From Phaseolus vulgaris (lineage: Eukaryota > Streptophyta > Magnoliopsida > Fabales > Fabaceae): a stretch of DNA of 64,000 bases. The notes beneath the pieces are model-generated. The model was not told the origin of the DNA and searched no databases. It worked only from the letters and a program-made list of their open reading frames with translations. Positions within the stretch are counted from its first letter, which is position 1, and each line of letters starts with the position of its first letter. The stretch is taken from the NCBI RefSeq assembly GCF_000499845.2, contig NC_023759.2:38793172-38857171 (forward strand), read 5' to 3'. The translations under genes were made by a program, and so were the position numbers. Shown one piece after another: positions 24,501 through 36,487 of this stretch.

Positions 24501-26037
24501 TTTAGAATGTCTTGTATGAATATCATAGTTTTCTTGCGGGAGATCATGTTGGGTATGCTAAAACCTTGGCTAGAATCTCAACTCAATTTTTCTAGCATGA
24601 TATGAGTATAGATATTAAAAAATATGTACAAACTAGTCTCATTTGTCAACAAGCCAACATAGAACCAACTTTTCCTTTTGGGTTAGTTATGCCACTACCC
24701 ATTCCAGATCTAATTTTGGAGGATCTAACCATGAATTTTGTAATAGGACTTCCTTCATCAAACATTTATATGGTTATACTTATGGTAATTGACAAGATAT
24801 CTTAGTATGCTCGTTTTTCTCCTTATATTACTCAAGTAAAGTTCTATAAGGATTGAGACAGATTCTGGTTTCTAGGCGATGAACAAATTCTGGTTTTTTT
24901 TAGAAGAGTTGGATATCCCTCAAGTATTTCATTTAATTTTATTAATTTATTGTTAATAAAAAAAAACTAAATTCAAGTAAGGTTGTCATGAAATTGAAAG
25001 GTTCCCTAAAACTATTGGCGAGTTCTTCACCAGTTTTGGCAACATCCTTTAGATTGAGCGACACCTCTTTAAATTTGTGATGTACCATTCTTAATCTAAT
25101 GGACAATCAAAAGCCTTGAAAAAATGTCTTTGAAATGTATTTGAGATTATTTACTCATGACATCTTAAGGAATACCATGAGCATAATATAATATTGAAAA
25201 ATGATACATTGACAACTTTCTTTCAGTATACAACCCTCTTTCTTTGCCTAAAATTTCAATTTTTGTATAAAATGACAAAAATACCCTTTTATATTATCAA
25301 TTAGAAGTTTTATAATGGAGCAGATTGTCAATATATCATTCCTCTATAATATTGGTACAATACAACCTACCATACCAGTGAAATGTGTCCCTTCAAACAT
25401 AATGTCATTGGTTGGTTAAAGATGAATTTTCAAAAGACTAAACAAATGTATGAAAAGTATGCAAATAATTAGAACGGAAGGTTGGTGACTTAGTCTTAGT
25501 GAAGCTACAACCTTATAGACAACATTCCATTACTTTGAGGAAGAAACAGAAACTAAGTTAAAAAAGTCTCCCTTTCAAATTATGGAGAAGGTTAGATTTA
25601 GTCAGAAATAAATTGTTGTTACTATTTAATACAAAATACACTGTGTCTTTCATGCACTCTAGTTGAAACAAATGTTCTAGATGTGATCACGTTCAACCAT
25701 TTGCTCCATTACCAGTTATCACTAATGAATCCTATCCTGTTATACAATCTATGGCTTTGAAATCTAGAGTTATTATTAAGGGTTTTCAACATGTTGAAGA
25801 ACATTTAGTTAATGTGAAGGCGTGGAGGAGTCTCAATCAACATGGAAAGGCCATGTTACTTTGCAAAAAGTTTACCTGGCTTCAACCTTCAGGACAAGAT
25901 GACCAAGAATGGAGGATAAATAGCAATACAATTAAAATAGGAATAAAAGAGGCAAAAATTGAGATAGTTGGAGATGGGAACGTGGGAGGTGATGAAATGC
26001 ATCAAGAAGGGAGAAAAAGTTCAAGACAAAAAATAGT
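24500..26037 (+). pseudogene. Integrase and chromodomain-like remnants (Ty3/gypsy)
   Basis: The zinc-binding and core region is visible around 24602-24805 (KKYVQTSLICQQANIEP, LEDLTMNFVIGLPSS). After the LINE tail it continues with the segment near 24990-25140 (YHS-SNGQSKALKKCL), with frameshifts. The C-terminal part 25751-26053 (MALKSRVIIKGFQHVEEHLV, then WRSLNQHGKA) matches the end of chromovirus pol, where a degenerate chromodomain sits. Stops and shifts are frequent. Confidence 0.7.
24844..24971 (+). mobile_element. 128-bp LINE tail inserted in integrase, with TSD
   Basis: The insert ends 'ttaataaaaaaaaac' and has the LINE 3' signature 'ccctcaagtatttcattt'. It is flanked by CTCAAGTAAAGTT (24831-24843) and TTCAAGTAAGGTT (24972-24984), 11 of 13 identical. 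Only the extreme 3' end was copied. Confidence 0.65.
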
Positions 26038-26300
26038 TGACAAACAATATTAAAAGTTGGTAGGAGGAAAGAGAACACACTCATTCTCTCTGATTTTTCA
26101 GTCACAAAAGCTTTAGTATCTTTTTTTCTTAGTATTTTTTTTTTCGTCTCGTTTACTACTTTGTCAATAGCCATCAATACCATTATAAGAAAAACCTTCG
26201 AGTTGCTCTTATGAATCCTCCAGGAATTTATAAATGGCAAATTATCTCCCTTTTTGTTTACTATTATTCCATTGTCATAGATTCTAACTCAATCCTATGA
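26038..26300 (+). repeat. 3' LTR of the decayed chromovirus-like element
   Basis: Begins TGACAAACAATATTAAAAG like the 5' LTR and shares 'gttggtaggagga'. It diverges from the 5' LTR after about 200 bp, so the right end is approximate. Confidence 0.5.
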
Positions 26301-27257
26301 AAACCAAACCTTAGTAAATATCGTAAGAATTTAATGAACGTGAAGTTGAAATCACCAGTTCAAGGTTTATCAATATGATTTTTGTTTTTTTATTTCTCGA
26401 TCTTCAAACTCTGTTGCATTCCATCTTTCTCATTTCCAATAGTTTCAGAAGGTAATTCATCTAATATAGGTCACTTTCATTTGCTTAAACTAAATTTGTT
26501 TTGGTTAAAAATCCTAGCTTTAATTATCAAAGGATTTTATGTTTAGTCTCATGTTACATCATTTCTCCTCTTATTGTTCATGTCAACTTTATCTTCAAAT
26601 AAATTAACAATAAGCAAAGTTATTTAATAAATACATATAGGTCACATTTCAATAATTGAGATAGACGACAAAACTTCCTTATACCTCTTCTACATTTCTG
26701 GAAGTTTATCAAAAATAGATAATTTATTATTATGAACTATAGAATCTAATACACTGTATTATATTTTATCTCAAAACCAATATAGGAAAGCTAGACAATT
26801 TAACTTAATATCATTCAGTTTTAAAATGAAATATATATAATAGTTAACAACCAAATGGAGAATTCTGTATTATTGTCCCTCTTTTTTAATAATTTGCTGC
26901 TTCACTTTGAGTGCATCAAGAAAACAAATAGATAACCTTCCAGAATTAGCCAAACAACTCTATCCTTTTCTTAACTTTTTGGAGTTATTCTTCCCTTCGT
27001 GCTTCCAAAATTCTTAGTTTTCTTACTAGGTCTTGACTCTTTTTTTTTTCTTTTGTCCCCAAAACACTTTTTATTACATCTTTTCAATTCACTCTCTTAT
27101 GCTAAGTTTAAATACTATTCAATTGGATAGAAATACATTGATTTGCAAAAAAAATACTATGTTTGTTTCCAATCAAATGTGAAGATTGAGAGGAGTTGAT
27201 TTGTGGAAGAAGAAAAAAATGACATCAACAATAACACGAAAAAGCAAAATTCTTAAG
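26301..27257. other. Intergenic sequence, nothing recognised
   Basis: AT-rich, no long frame, no TIR or LTR seen. The right end carries the left TSD (TTAAG, 27253-27257) of the next element. Confidence 0.5.
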
Positions 27258-27922
27258 TGATAGAAGAGACCCAAGTCCATGATAGAAAAAGACCAAGTCC
27301 AAGCCCAAATAGAAGTTCAAGCTTAAGCTCAAGCCCAACAAATAGAAGATATGAGCCAACTAAGCATCATTGGATGTCTTTCTTTTGTAATTACTTTTGA
27401 GTATTTTTAGTAGAACATAAAGGGAGGTGTAGATATAAATATAAGAGGTGCAAATGTATAAAGCTAAGCCACACCTTCCATGTGACATAAAAAGAAGGTG
27501 TAGGTGTAGATTTAGGAGGTGCCAAAAAAAAGAAACCAAGTCACACTTTCCTTGTGACTAGGAATTGGCTCCAAATTCAAATGCTTCTCATTTGAATTTC
27601 CCTCCACTTTCTTTTGAATTTCCAGCCCTCTAAACACTATAAATAAGAGGGTTTGGCTCAGGTATTTGCAAGATTATTTTGAGTAATGAAATGCTGCCAA
27701 AATGTGTCATTCTTACTCCTTGCCTAAAATCTCTTAGGATTTAGGTCTTAATCTTCCAAAACTGCACCTCAAAGAGAGTTGGCCGAACCTCTCTCACTTT
27801 CACACTCTTCATGCACCTCTAAGGCTTACACAACTCTTAGGAGATCCTTATTCCACCTCAATCCATGGATGCTTCCGCTAATTCCACATCAAAAACGCAA
27901 AGATGAAGAGCTCAAGCTATCA
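27258..27922 (+). repeat. 5' LTR of the 27-kb Ty3/gypsy element
   Basis: 665 bp, TGATAGAAG...AGCTATCA. It carries 'actataaataaga' near 27640 as a likely promoter. It is 23 bp longer than the 3' LTR because its first 22 bp are tandemly repeated (27258-27279, 27280-27301). Confidence 0.92.
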
Positions 27923-27945
27923 TTTGGTATCTAGAGCTATGGTCT
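27923..27945 (+). other. Primer-binding site, initiator tRNA-Met type
   Basis: Directly after the LTR comes 'tttggtatctagagctatgg'. This resembles the common plant PBS TGGTATCAGAGC, complementary to the 3' end of initiator tRNA-Met, with a small change after TGGTATC. Confidence 0.75.
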
Positions 27946-29786
27946 TCAAGAGATAAGTGTCTCTTTTCATTTTTTTGTTTGAGTTCTTATTTTCGTGTTG
28001 TTCATCTCTTATTCATAATGTCTTGCTGTTTTTACATTTTTTTAAATTGATTTAGATGCTTTTCTAAGCATTTCAATCGGTAGAAATTGTTCAAATTGTT
28101 CTTGAGCTTCTTATTTTCATTTTTTGTGTAGGAATCTATGGTGAATTGAGTTGCTGTTTTGTTTTAGGTTTATTTGAGTTCTTATTGCAATTCTCTTCGG
28201 TTCATATGATGTATGTTGTGTTCTTTTAATTTTCTGAATCTATATGTTTTGTCTAGTCATGTAATTCCAAGAATGTCAACAAATCTTAGTAGTACTTTTC
28301 TTGATTCATTTGTTTCTTGTTTTGATTTGAATTCAATTTGAATTCTGACTTGATTTGATCCTTTGGTGCATTTTTCCTTTTAGTTTGAGTTCATATTTGT
28401 ATGATAGATCCATAAAAATTCCTATAACATTCACTCCATTGTGTTTTTGAAGTTTCTCTTTCTGTTTTTAATTCCAGAATTAGGATTCCTCTGTTTTTAC
28501 AAATTCTGTTATGGCTGTTTTGTGTTATGAAATTTAAATACGTTAAAAGAAAATTTTGAGATTCTGGATTCCAATGGTTTGATGTGTTAGAAAAATAAGA
28601 AAAAAAGAATTAGTTGAAAAGGCAAAATAGAAAAAAAAGAGATAAATCACACACAAAAAAAGTGTGCATTCTGGTGCTAAAATTGACGGTAGTTGGACAG
28701 GAATTTTGAAAAATTTATCACAACTAATTGGTGCATGTTTTTGGTGTGATTCCAGCGCCAAAAGTTTGCTAAGAGATTGAATCGCTTATGGTTAAATTTT
28801 TAGAAGCAAATTCAAAATAGCCAGCTCAGCATAAATATTTTAAGTCACGCTTTCTGAACCTAAATTTTCCAGTAGTGCTGTTTTGGTTTTTCAAATCAAT
28901 TCTAGTGCCTTTCTTTAGGTTCCTTTTGTGTGTCAACCTTTGTTAAGTGCCTATTTTTTATTTTGCTTGTCCAATATCATTCTATACTCTTTCTAGTTGT
29001 GTCATATCATTAAATCCAATTGCTGTGGTACTGGTTTTAAAATTTAATTTGTTTCTTCCTTTCTTTTCTTGACCTCTAAATTGTTGGTGGATGAATTTCA
29101 ATTGGTGCTTGTTAAGTGGAAATTGACTTGAGGTGAGTCTAGCTCTACTTAGTAGGTACTGTTTTGGAGAATTTAATTGCTTAAATCATAAGAGGTTAAG
29201 GCAAGGAGCAGCAACAAACACAAATACAAATATCAAACACATACACTTTGAAGGACACAACAAAGAAGAGCAATTACAAGCCAAGGAGTGCATAGTATAG
29301 AAATCTGAAATTTAATTTGTGTAATTCAATTTCTTTGTATTTCTTTGAGTTGTAATTACATTCAACCTTTGTTTAATTAGTGGATTAATCACGTGTAGAC
29401 GGTGAGTGTGTCTTCAAAGGCTCAACGTGTCTAGAAGCCTCACCTAGGAAACGTCTAGTTTAAAGCTTTGTAGTTAGCAATCTTTAATTGTGCTTAGCTA
29501 GTTTACTTTAAGGTAATTACTTGTTTAGCATTGTTTAATTGCTTTGTTTGTTAATTGCTTTGCTTTGTTTTTCTTTGCATAAAATTTGACTTTTCATTCC
29601 TCATTGTGGTCTAAGTAATTTACTTAGAAAAAGAATTGTGTGAAGTTTTTTAGGGATAGGTTTTGGCAAGGAAAGACTTGGTACTTAAGAAGTCCTAGTG
29701 ACTCACCTCTCTTTCCTGAAAAGCTACCTTCACTACTTTCCTTTTCTTTCTTGAAGTAAAATACTTTTAAACACAAATCTTTAGTC
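27946..29786 (+). other. Untranslated leader of the 27-kb Ty3/gypsy element
   Basis: About 1.84 kb of T-rich sequence between the primer-binding site and gag, with stops in all frames. It presumably holds the packaging signal; none can be pointed to. The minus-strand open frame at 28543-28761 has no recognisable domain. Confidence 0.6.
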
Positions 29787-31055
29787 ATGTCAACTCACTC
29801 TTCTAAATCTAATGAAAGTAATATAAAGTCCATCAAATCTTTTTTAAAACAATTAGCCAAGGACTTTCAATCATTCTCATATAGACAATTGGAAAATGAG
29901 GTACAAATCAAAGAGTTGAAAATGACTAGAGAAAAGGGTGAAAGCTCTCAAAAATCTAAAAAAATATGTTCACATGCATCTAGTTCTCAAAACCATGATT
30001 CTTTTGGGGAAGAAAGTCTTAGGATAAATGAATATTATCAACCACCCCCTAGGAGAACTAGAAGAGATAGAAGAGAACAAGAGAGCACTAAGGAGGTTAG
30101 GGTAGATCTACCTTATTTCCATGGGAAAGAAAATGTAGAAACCTATCTAGATTGGGAAATGAAGGTAGAACAATTGTTTGCTTGCCATAAAGTAAGTGAG
30201 GAAAGAAAGGTACCCTTAGCCATCTTAAGTTTTCAAGGAAATGCTATGAATTGGTGGATTGCCCTAAAAAGAGAGAGACATCTCCACAAGGACCCTCCCA
30301 TTACATATTGGAATGACCTTAGGGGAGCCTTGAGATGTCGCCATATTCCCTCATCCTACAAAAGGAAGTCAACGGACAAACTCCAAGGACTTCATCAAAA
30401 AAATCTAAATGTAGAAGAATATTGGCAAAAGATGGCAATATATATAAAAAGGGCAAGGATTGACGAAGACAACCATACCACCATAGATAGGTTTTTAAGT
30501 GGTCTCAAACTTGAGATAAGAAACAAAGTTGAACTTTTATCTTATAGAGATTTAAATGACTTGATTCAACTTAGCATTAAAGTTGAAAAACAAATTTTGA
30601 GAAAACAATCAAGTCAAAAACAAAGTTCATACTCTATATCTTATGACAAAGATTTGTTCCAAAGAGGGGAAGAACATATAAAATAAACATCTCTAAAACT
30701 TTTCCAAAACCTAGTCGAGCATATCTCACACACTCAAGATAAAGAAATTCAATGTTTAGAATGTCTTGGTAAGGGTCATTTAGCATCTAATTGTTCCAAT
30801 GAAAGATCTATGATCTTAAGGAACAAAGATGAATATAGTTGCCAAGAAAAAGAAACTAGTGAGAGTGAAGAAAATGAGAAAAAGAAGAAGAAAGAAATAG
30901 AAAAGCCAAGTGAGGGGTTGTGTGAATCTAGAAAAAATGAGGAATATCTTACAACATCCCTTGCAAGCCTAGTGAAAAAGGAATCCTTAGAGAAGGATTG
31001 CCTAGACAAAAAGGTAGTAAATTATTTTGAATATGTACTAAGATATCACCAATAA
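29787..31055 (+). pseudogene. gag of the 27-kb Ty3/gypsy element, one internal stop
   Basis: ATG at 29787 opens a 299-codon frame to a TAA at 30684-30686. The same frame stays open to the TAA at 31053-31055. Residues ~105-270 form a Retrotrans_gag domain (VDLPYFHGKENVETYLDWE, GNAMNWWIALKRE, RFLSGLKLEIRNKVEL). Downstream of the first stop is a CCHC zinc knuckle (CLECLGKGHLASNC, near 30751-30792) and a Glu/Lys-rich tail. Gag would form the particle and bind RNA through the knuckle; the first TAA separates those two parts. Confidence 0.88.
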
Positions 31056-31950
31056 GTGAAGGTCAAGTTATCTATAGGCATCTACAAAGATAAATTTTTA
31101 TGTGAGGTAGTGCCTAAAGAAACTTGTTATGTCTTATTGAGACAACCATTGCAAAGTGTTAAAATTTCCATGATCAATGGTTGTACCAACGAGACTACCT
31201 TCACAAATAAAAGAGAAATTCTTCATGAAGGAGAACTCATCGGCCAATTTAGAGTTGATAAAATTCTAGAGCTTTTGAAAAGAAAATTCTTTTGGTCACC
31301 CATGAGAAACGATGTTCAAAGACATTACCCTAGATGCATTTCTTGTTTTAAAACTAAAATTAAGGCAATGTCTCATGAACTCTATACTCCTTCACCTTTT
31401 GCAAATGTTCCATGGGAAGATATAAGCCTAGATTTTATATTAGAGCTTCCTAGGACAACAAAAGGGTTTGAATCTAATTTTATGGTTATGGGTAAGCTCT
31501 TCTTTAGAGAAGTGATAAGACTTTATGGTTTATCTCCAAGCATAGTGTTAGATAAAGAACCAAAATGTGAAAACCATTTTTTGAGGATTCTTTTGGAAAA
31601 ACTTGGAACTAAGTTGAACTTTTCAATTTCTTATCATCCTCAAACAAATGGCTAAAATGAAGTTGAAAATATCATTCTTTCTACTATGCTTAGAGTAATC
31701 ATGAGAGACAATCACAACTCTAGGGATAATTATAAAGTAGTTCACAAGACTACTAACATTTATGGGTTTGATCCTCTTATTCCTTTAGATTTATTGCCCC
31801 TTCCTAATACACATACCTTTGTGCATAAGGAAGGAGTTACAAAAGCAGATTTTGATAAAAAAAAATGCATGAGAGGATTCAAGAACAAGTACAACAACAA
31901 ATAGAGAAATATTATGAGAAGTTGCCAAAAACAAAAGAAAAACAAAAGGA
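31056..31950 (+). pseudogene. Protease-end/integrase fusion remnant of the 27-kb Ty3/gypsy element
   Basis: It continues the gag frame. The first ~35 codons look like the end of a Ty3 protease domain (CEVVPKETCYVLL). They then pass without a frame change into the integrase zinc-binding region (HEGELIGQF, CISC), where the second His is replaced by Gln. A shortened core follows (WEDISLDFILELPRT, REVIRLYGLSPSIVLDKE, YHPQTNG), then TAA at 31653-31655, then the C-terminal part (NIYGFDPLIPLDLLPLP). After ~31870 the frame shifts. Reverse transcriptase, RNase H and part of the integrase core are deleted. Confidence 0.85.
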
Positions 31951-32204
31951 ATGACAACTTCCTAAAGATGATTTTTATACAACTGCTCCAACTAACTCAT
32001 TTGATTTGTTTGATGACTCACAGAGATGGACATTTGATCCTGGAGGATGAGCCTAGTTTTCAAAATAAGAATAAGGCTGTTGTTCGAGATCAAACCTGTA
32101 GATCTGAGGACAGATCCTCTCAAGAAGGAGGGGATGATGGAAACCATCCAGCCACATACATCCACATAATGATGATGAAGAAGAAGCATTGGATTTGAGG
32201 ACAA

Positions 32205-32226
32205 ATCCTTTTCAAGAGGGAGGGGA
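32205..32226 (+). other. Polypurine tract of the 27-kb Ty3/gypsy element
   Basis: 'caagagggagggga' lies immediately before the TG of the 3' LTR at 32227, the usual plus-strand priming site. A second, similar purine run with the same context is at about 32118-32135. Confidence 0.8.
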
Positions 32227-32868
32227 TGATGGAAGAGGCCCAAGCCCAAGCCCAAATAGAAGTTCAAGCTTAAGCTCAAGCCCAACAAATAGAAGATATG
32301 GGTCAACTAAGCATCATTGGATGTCTTTCTTTTGTAATTACTTTTGAGTATTTTTAGTAGAACATAAAGGGAGGTGTAGATATAAATATAAGAGGTGCAA
32401 ATGTATAAAGCTAGGTCACACCTTCCATGTGACATAAAAAGAAGGTGTAGGTGTAGATTTAGGAGGTGTCAAAAAAAAGAAACCAAGTCACACTTTCCTT
32501 GTGACTAGGAATTGGCTCCAAATTCAAATGCTTCTCATTTGAATTTCCCTCCACTTTCTTTTGAATTTCCAGCCCTCTAAACACTATAAATAAGAGGGCT
32601 GGCTCAGGTATTTGCAAGATTATTTTGAGTAATGAAATGCTGCCAAAATGTGTCATTCTTACTCCTTGCCTAAAATCTCTTAGGATTTAGGTCTTAATCT
32701 TCTAAAACTGCACCTCAAAGAGAGTTGGCCGAACCTCTCTCACTTTCACACTCTTCATGCACATCTAAGGCTTACACAACTCTTAGGAGAGCCTTATTCC
32801 ACCTCAATCCATGGATGCTTTCGCTAATTCCACATAAAAAATGCAAAGATGAAGAGCTCAAGCTATCA
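32227..32868 (+). repeat. 3' LTR of the 27-kb Ty3/gypsy element
   Basis: 642 bp, TGATGGAAG...AGCTATCA, nearly identical to the 5' LTR but without the leading 22-bp duplication. It is followed by TSD TTAAG. Confidence 0.92.
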
Positions 32869-33039
32869 TTAAGAAACTTATGTAATATCATCTAATAATA
32901 ATAATATATTTATATAATAATAATAATATACATAAAACTTAAAATAGTAATAATATATAAAAAAGTAATAAAATTATAAATAATAATAGTAATTAAAATA
33001 AAATTTTAAAATAAAAAAATTATAAACAATAATAATAAA

Positions 33040-35597
33040 TGGGGGAGATGACCAAAATGATGTAATGCTTCTTTCATCACAATTATACCTAAAATTGCTA
33101 ACCCTCTTGGATTAGAGGATTTTAGACCCATCTCCCTTGTAGGTAGTTTCTACAAAATTATAGCAAAAACTAGAAGACTACAGAAAATCATGTATATCAT
33201 TATTGACCATAAACAATCAACATTCATACAAGGTAGGGGTATCCTTGATATCATAATTGCGGCAAACGAAGTTATAGAGGAGGTAAGAAAGAAAAAGAGT
33301 AAGTGTATTATTGTTAAGGTCGACTTTGAGAAAGTGTACGACTCTGTGACTGAAAATTTCTATAATATATGCTACAGAGGATGGGATTCAGTGCCACATG
33401 GATTAAATGGATTAGGATTTATCTAGAATCTTCATCTATCTCCATTCTGGTTAATGGCAACTTAACCGAGCAGTTCCAACCTACTAAGGGGCTAAGACAA
33501 AGTGATCCCCTTACACCTTTTGTATTTCTCTTAGTGGTTGAAGGTTTGGCAAGAGTCATGAGAGTGGCTTAGAAAAAAAGGTATTATGATAGGGTTAAAG
33601 TGGGAAGGGATCAGGTAAATCTTAGTATGTTACAGTTTGCTGATGATATAGTTTTTTTTTCTGTGAGGATAATGTGAAAAATATCATAACAATTAAATGT
33701 GTTCTGAGATGTTTTGAAATGGTGTTTGGTCAGGAGGTGAATTTCAGGAAAAGTAGAACTACGGGAATAAGTGTTCAAAACATTGAAATTCAAAGATATT
33801 TTGCGATTCTAAATTGTAATAAAATGGATGTACCTTTTAAGTGTCTTGGAGTTCCGGTGGATGATAATCATAGGAAAAAAGTTTTATGGAATGACATGAT
33901 CTTAAAAATAAAATAAAAAAAACTTACCACATGGAAAGGAAAACATCTATCCTTTGCTAGAAGAGTCACTTTGGTAAAATTTGTCCTAGCTGTTGCCCCG
34001 TTATATTATCTATCTTTTTAGAATCCCCTAAGCAGTTGGGAAAATAATCACAAGGATACATAGAGAATTTTGTGGGATTGGGGGAGTGACAGAAGGAAAG
34101 TAGCTTAGGAAAAGTGGGATCTCCTATGTAAATCCAAATCGGATGAAGGGCTAGGAATAAAAGGCATAAATTTATTTAACATGGCTCTCCTCTGGAAATA
34201 GAAACGGAGATTAGGCTATGAGAACATAGGACTTTGGAAACAGGTTCTAGTGTCTAAATATGGTTCTTGGAGAGGTCTGGACGCCAATTTTGTGTCAAAT
34301 ACAGAAACCTGGTGGTGGAGAGATATCAAGAAAATTTGTGGGAGAAACTCAAATATGTGAGAGCATTATGTTCTGGACTGATTGTTGGGTTGGAAACGAT
34401 ACTCTCAAAAATAGATGTCCTATATTATTTTAAACTCAATTTTTAAAGAGTGATCTATTGATCGGTATGGGATATGGCATGAGGGTCAATGGGTATGGCA
34501 ACTTGAGTGGAGAAGAGAGTGGTTTCATTGGGAACAAGAACATGTAAATGCCTTTATGGATGATTTGAAGGTTGTTAAATTAGATGTATGCAAAAATGAT
34601 GAGTGGATTTGCCTAGGTGATATCTCCAATTCTTACATTGTTGAATCTACCTATAAAATTCTATTGCCCCAAAATGTTTTGCAATCATGCTCCTTCTCTG
34701 CTTTTAATTTTGATTTTTTTTTTGGTGTTTAAAAGCTCTTCCCTCAACATATTTTTTTGCTTGCCATGTTCTAGTAAGGAAAATTGCAACATATGACAAC
34801 TTAACGTGTAGAGGTATTTATTCTGGAAGGGGGATGTGTGTCATGTGTGGGTCTGGGATTGAGACTGTTAACCATCTTTTCTTTTCATGTAAAGTAGCAT
34901 CTAAAGTATGGTATATGTTTGATGTTTGGCTTGGTAGGACTTTTGTACATTGTGTTAATGTCATACAACATTTTGAACAATTTGGTCTTTTGGAAGTAAA
35001 TTGTTTGGCTAATAATATCTGAAAATGCATGTGGATAGCCATTTGGGGCATTTGGAACCATATAAATAGAATAGTCTTCAATAGTGCAGTGATGGATCCG
35101 ATTGAAATATTTATTGTGGCTCAAGTAAAGGCATGAGAATGGGTAAGCTATAATCCTCCAAAATCATGTTTCTCTTACTCTAATTGGTGTATCAATGTAT
35201 ATGCATGTTTAAAATCATTACACTGATGACTTCTGTTAAATGTTTGTTTTGATTCTGAGGTCACATTCTTGGGTATTCCAACCACTACTTCTTGAAAGAT
35301 TGTTGTAGGAGTGACTTCGCAACATAAGAATCATCATGTTTGTTTACACACCGTTGTTGTTTGTTTTGTTGTCAACATGTATGTATGAGGAATATGCTTA
35401 AACTTTGTTAGATATGCTTTGTAGAATATGGATAGATGGGTTTTTGTGTAAGGCTTTGGCTGGTATTAATTATAGAATATGGCAAAGAGACGACAATAAT
35501 TTTTTGGAATCCCTCATCTCATTTAGAATGAGGTTTTTTTGTATATGGGTTAAAGTAGTACTCCTATTTATTTTATTTTTTTATTACTGATTAAAAA
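33040..35597 (+). mobile_element. 5'-truncated, decayed LINE (L1-type) with reverse transcriptase and zf-RVT parts
   Basis: The reverse transcriptase is readable in several frames: LEDFRPISLVGSFYK (~33110), QSTFIQGRGILD (33220), a KVDFEKVYDSV block (33318), GLRQSDPLTPFVFLLVVEGL (33489), and FADDI at 33636-33650 with the catalytic DD. The C-terminal zf-RVT region lies at 34720-35080 (CVMCGSGIETVNHLFFSC, VWYMFDVWLGR). The 3'-UTR ends 'tactcctatttatttta' with an A-rich end near 35597. Endonuclease and ORF1 are missing and frames are broken. Confidence 0.85.
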
Positions 35598-35664
35598 AAT
35601 TAAATATAAATTACAAATTTAATAAAAATTAAAATAATTTTATTAAATAATAATATTAACAATA

Positions 35665-36487
35665 ATTTTTAATTTTATTTTTAATTTTATAAAAATATTT
35701 TTTATATGCATCTATAATAAAAATCACATCACTCATAAGTTTTAATAAAAAAATTTCACAAATTCATTCTATATACCTTAATCCAAACAACTTAACTTTC
35801 TTCACAATTTTCTCTTAAGTCATTTTAAATTCACTCTCTCAAATCCCCACACTTTTCCTCCCTAATCTAAACTCACCATTAATGTTTCATTCAACACATT
35901 ATAGTTTTCTTTTACTTCAATATTCTTCAAAGCCTTCTCAACAAACTTTAAGAATTCACAAATAAATTTCAAACATTGAAAATCCTAAATCCTCAATTTC
36001 CTTACCGAGAGTACTGATTAGATCCCTCTTCTTTCTTTCCACTCTTCTAACTCCATTTAAGTCACACACTAAGCATCAATACATATTACATTCAAATTGT
36101 TTTAAACTCCCTTAATCCAACTATCCTTCTCCTCATAAACTATATACACAGAAAACCCCTTGCACTATTGGCAGTGGATCTTCTCTCCATTCCCTCTCAT
36201 CATTCCACCAAACAGCAGAGCATTTTGTTCCAGCTTTTTAACTTTTCATTTTTTTTATCAATAACATATATATATATATATATATGAAAGGAAAGAGTCT
36301 CTTAACCCTCGTAAATTACAACTAAATAAATAAGATTTTAAGATAAAACTAGCAGAGTAAGCACCTACCAAAAAGAGTGAGCCTAAAGCTTATTGCATAA
36401 TCACTGAGAAAGCACATCTACATAACGATTGTTTATTCATTCATTTCTAATAGTGAAGAAATACCACTACAAGACAATCATACAATA
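35665..36487. repeat. Block X, left copy (related to 39641-40738)
   Basis: Shares long near-identical stretches with the right copy, for example 'accgagagtactgattagat' against 'acccagagtactgattagat', 'gtgagcctaaagcttattgc' and 'accactacaagacaatcata'. No open frame is conserved. The left copy leads into Helitron A. Confidence 0.8.

Larger units (their letters stand above)
18624..26300 (+). mobile_element. Decayed Ty3/gypsy (chromovirus-like) retrotransposon with nested insertions
   Basis: Order along the plus strand: LTR (18624-18898), gag part 1, LINE (19441-20880), gag part 2, solo LTR (21168-22116), zinc-knuckle remnant and protease, minus-strand LINE (22751-23211), reverse transcriptase and RNase H, integrase, LINE tail (24844-24971), integrase remainder, chromodomain-like end, LTR (from 26038). 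Both LTRs start TGACAA-CAATATTAAAAGTTGG, differing at one base. Every coding part carries stops and frameshifts. The right end is uncertain because the 3' LTR has diverged, and no TSD was established. Confidence 0.8.
27258..32868 (+). mobile_element. Young non-autonomous Ty3/gypsy LTR retrotransposon, 5.6 kb, TSD TTAAG
   Basis: Two LTRs (27258-27922 and 32227-32868), each TG...CA, are flanked by TTAAG at 27253-27257 and 32869-32873. Internal order: primer-binding site, ~1.85-kb leader, gag, a protease-end fragment joined to an integrase fragment, polypurine tract. Reverse transcriptase, RNase H and the middle of integrase are missing, so it must have depended on proteins of a relative. The LTRs differ at roughly a dozen positions over ~620 compared bases (about 2%), so the insertion is recent. 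Confidence 0.92.

Noticed and set aside
27258..32868. An integrated crop virus (pararetrovirus) as source of the gag and integrase-like frames
   Set aside because: Direct LTRs with 5-bp TSD, a tRNA-Met-type primer site, a polypurine tract and an integrase identify an LTR retrotransposon. No movement protein or coat protein was seen.
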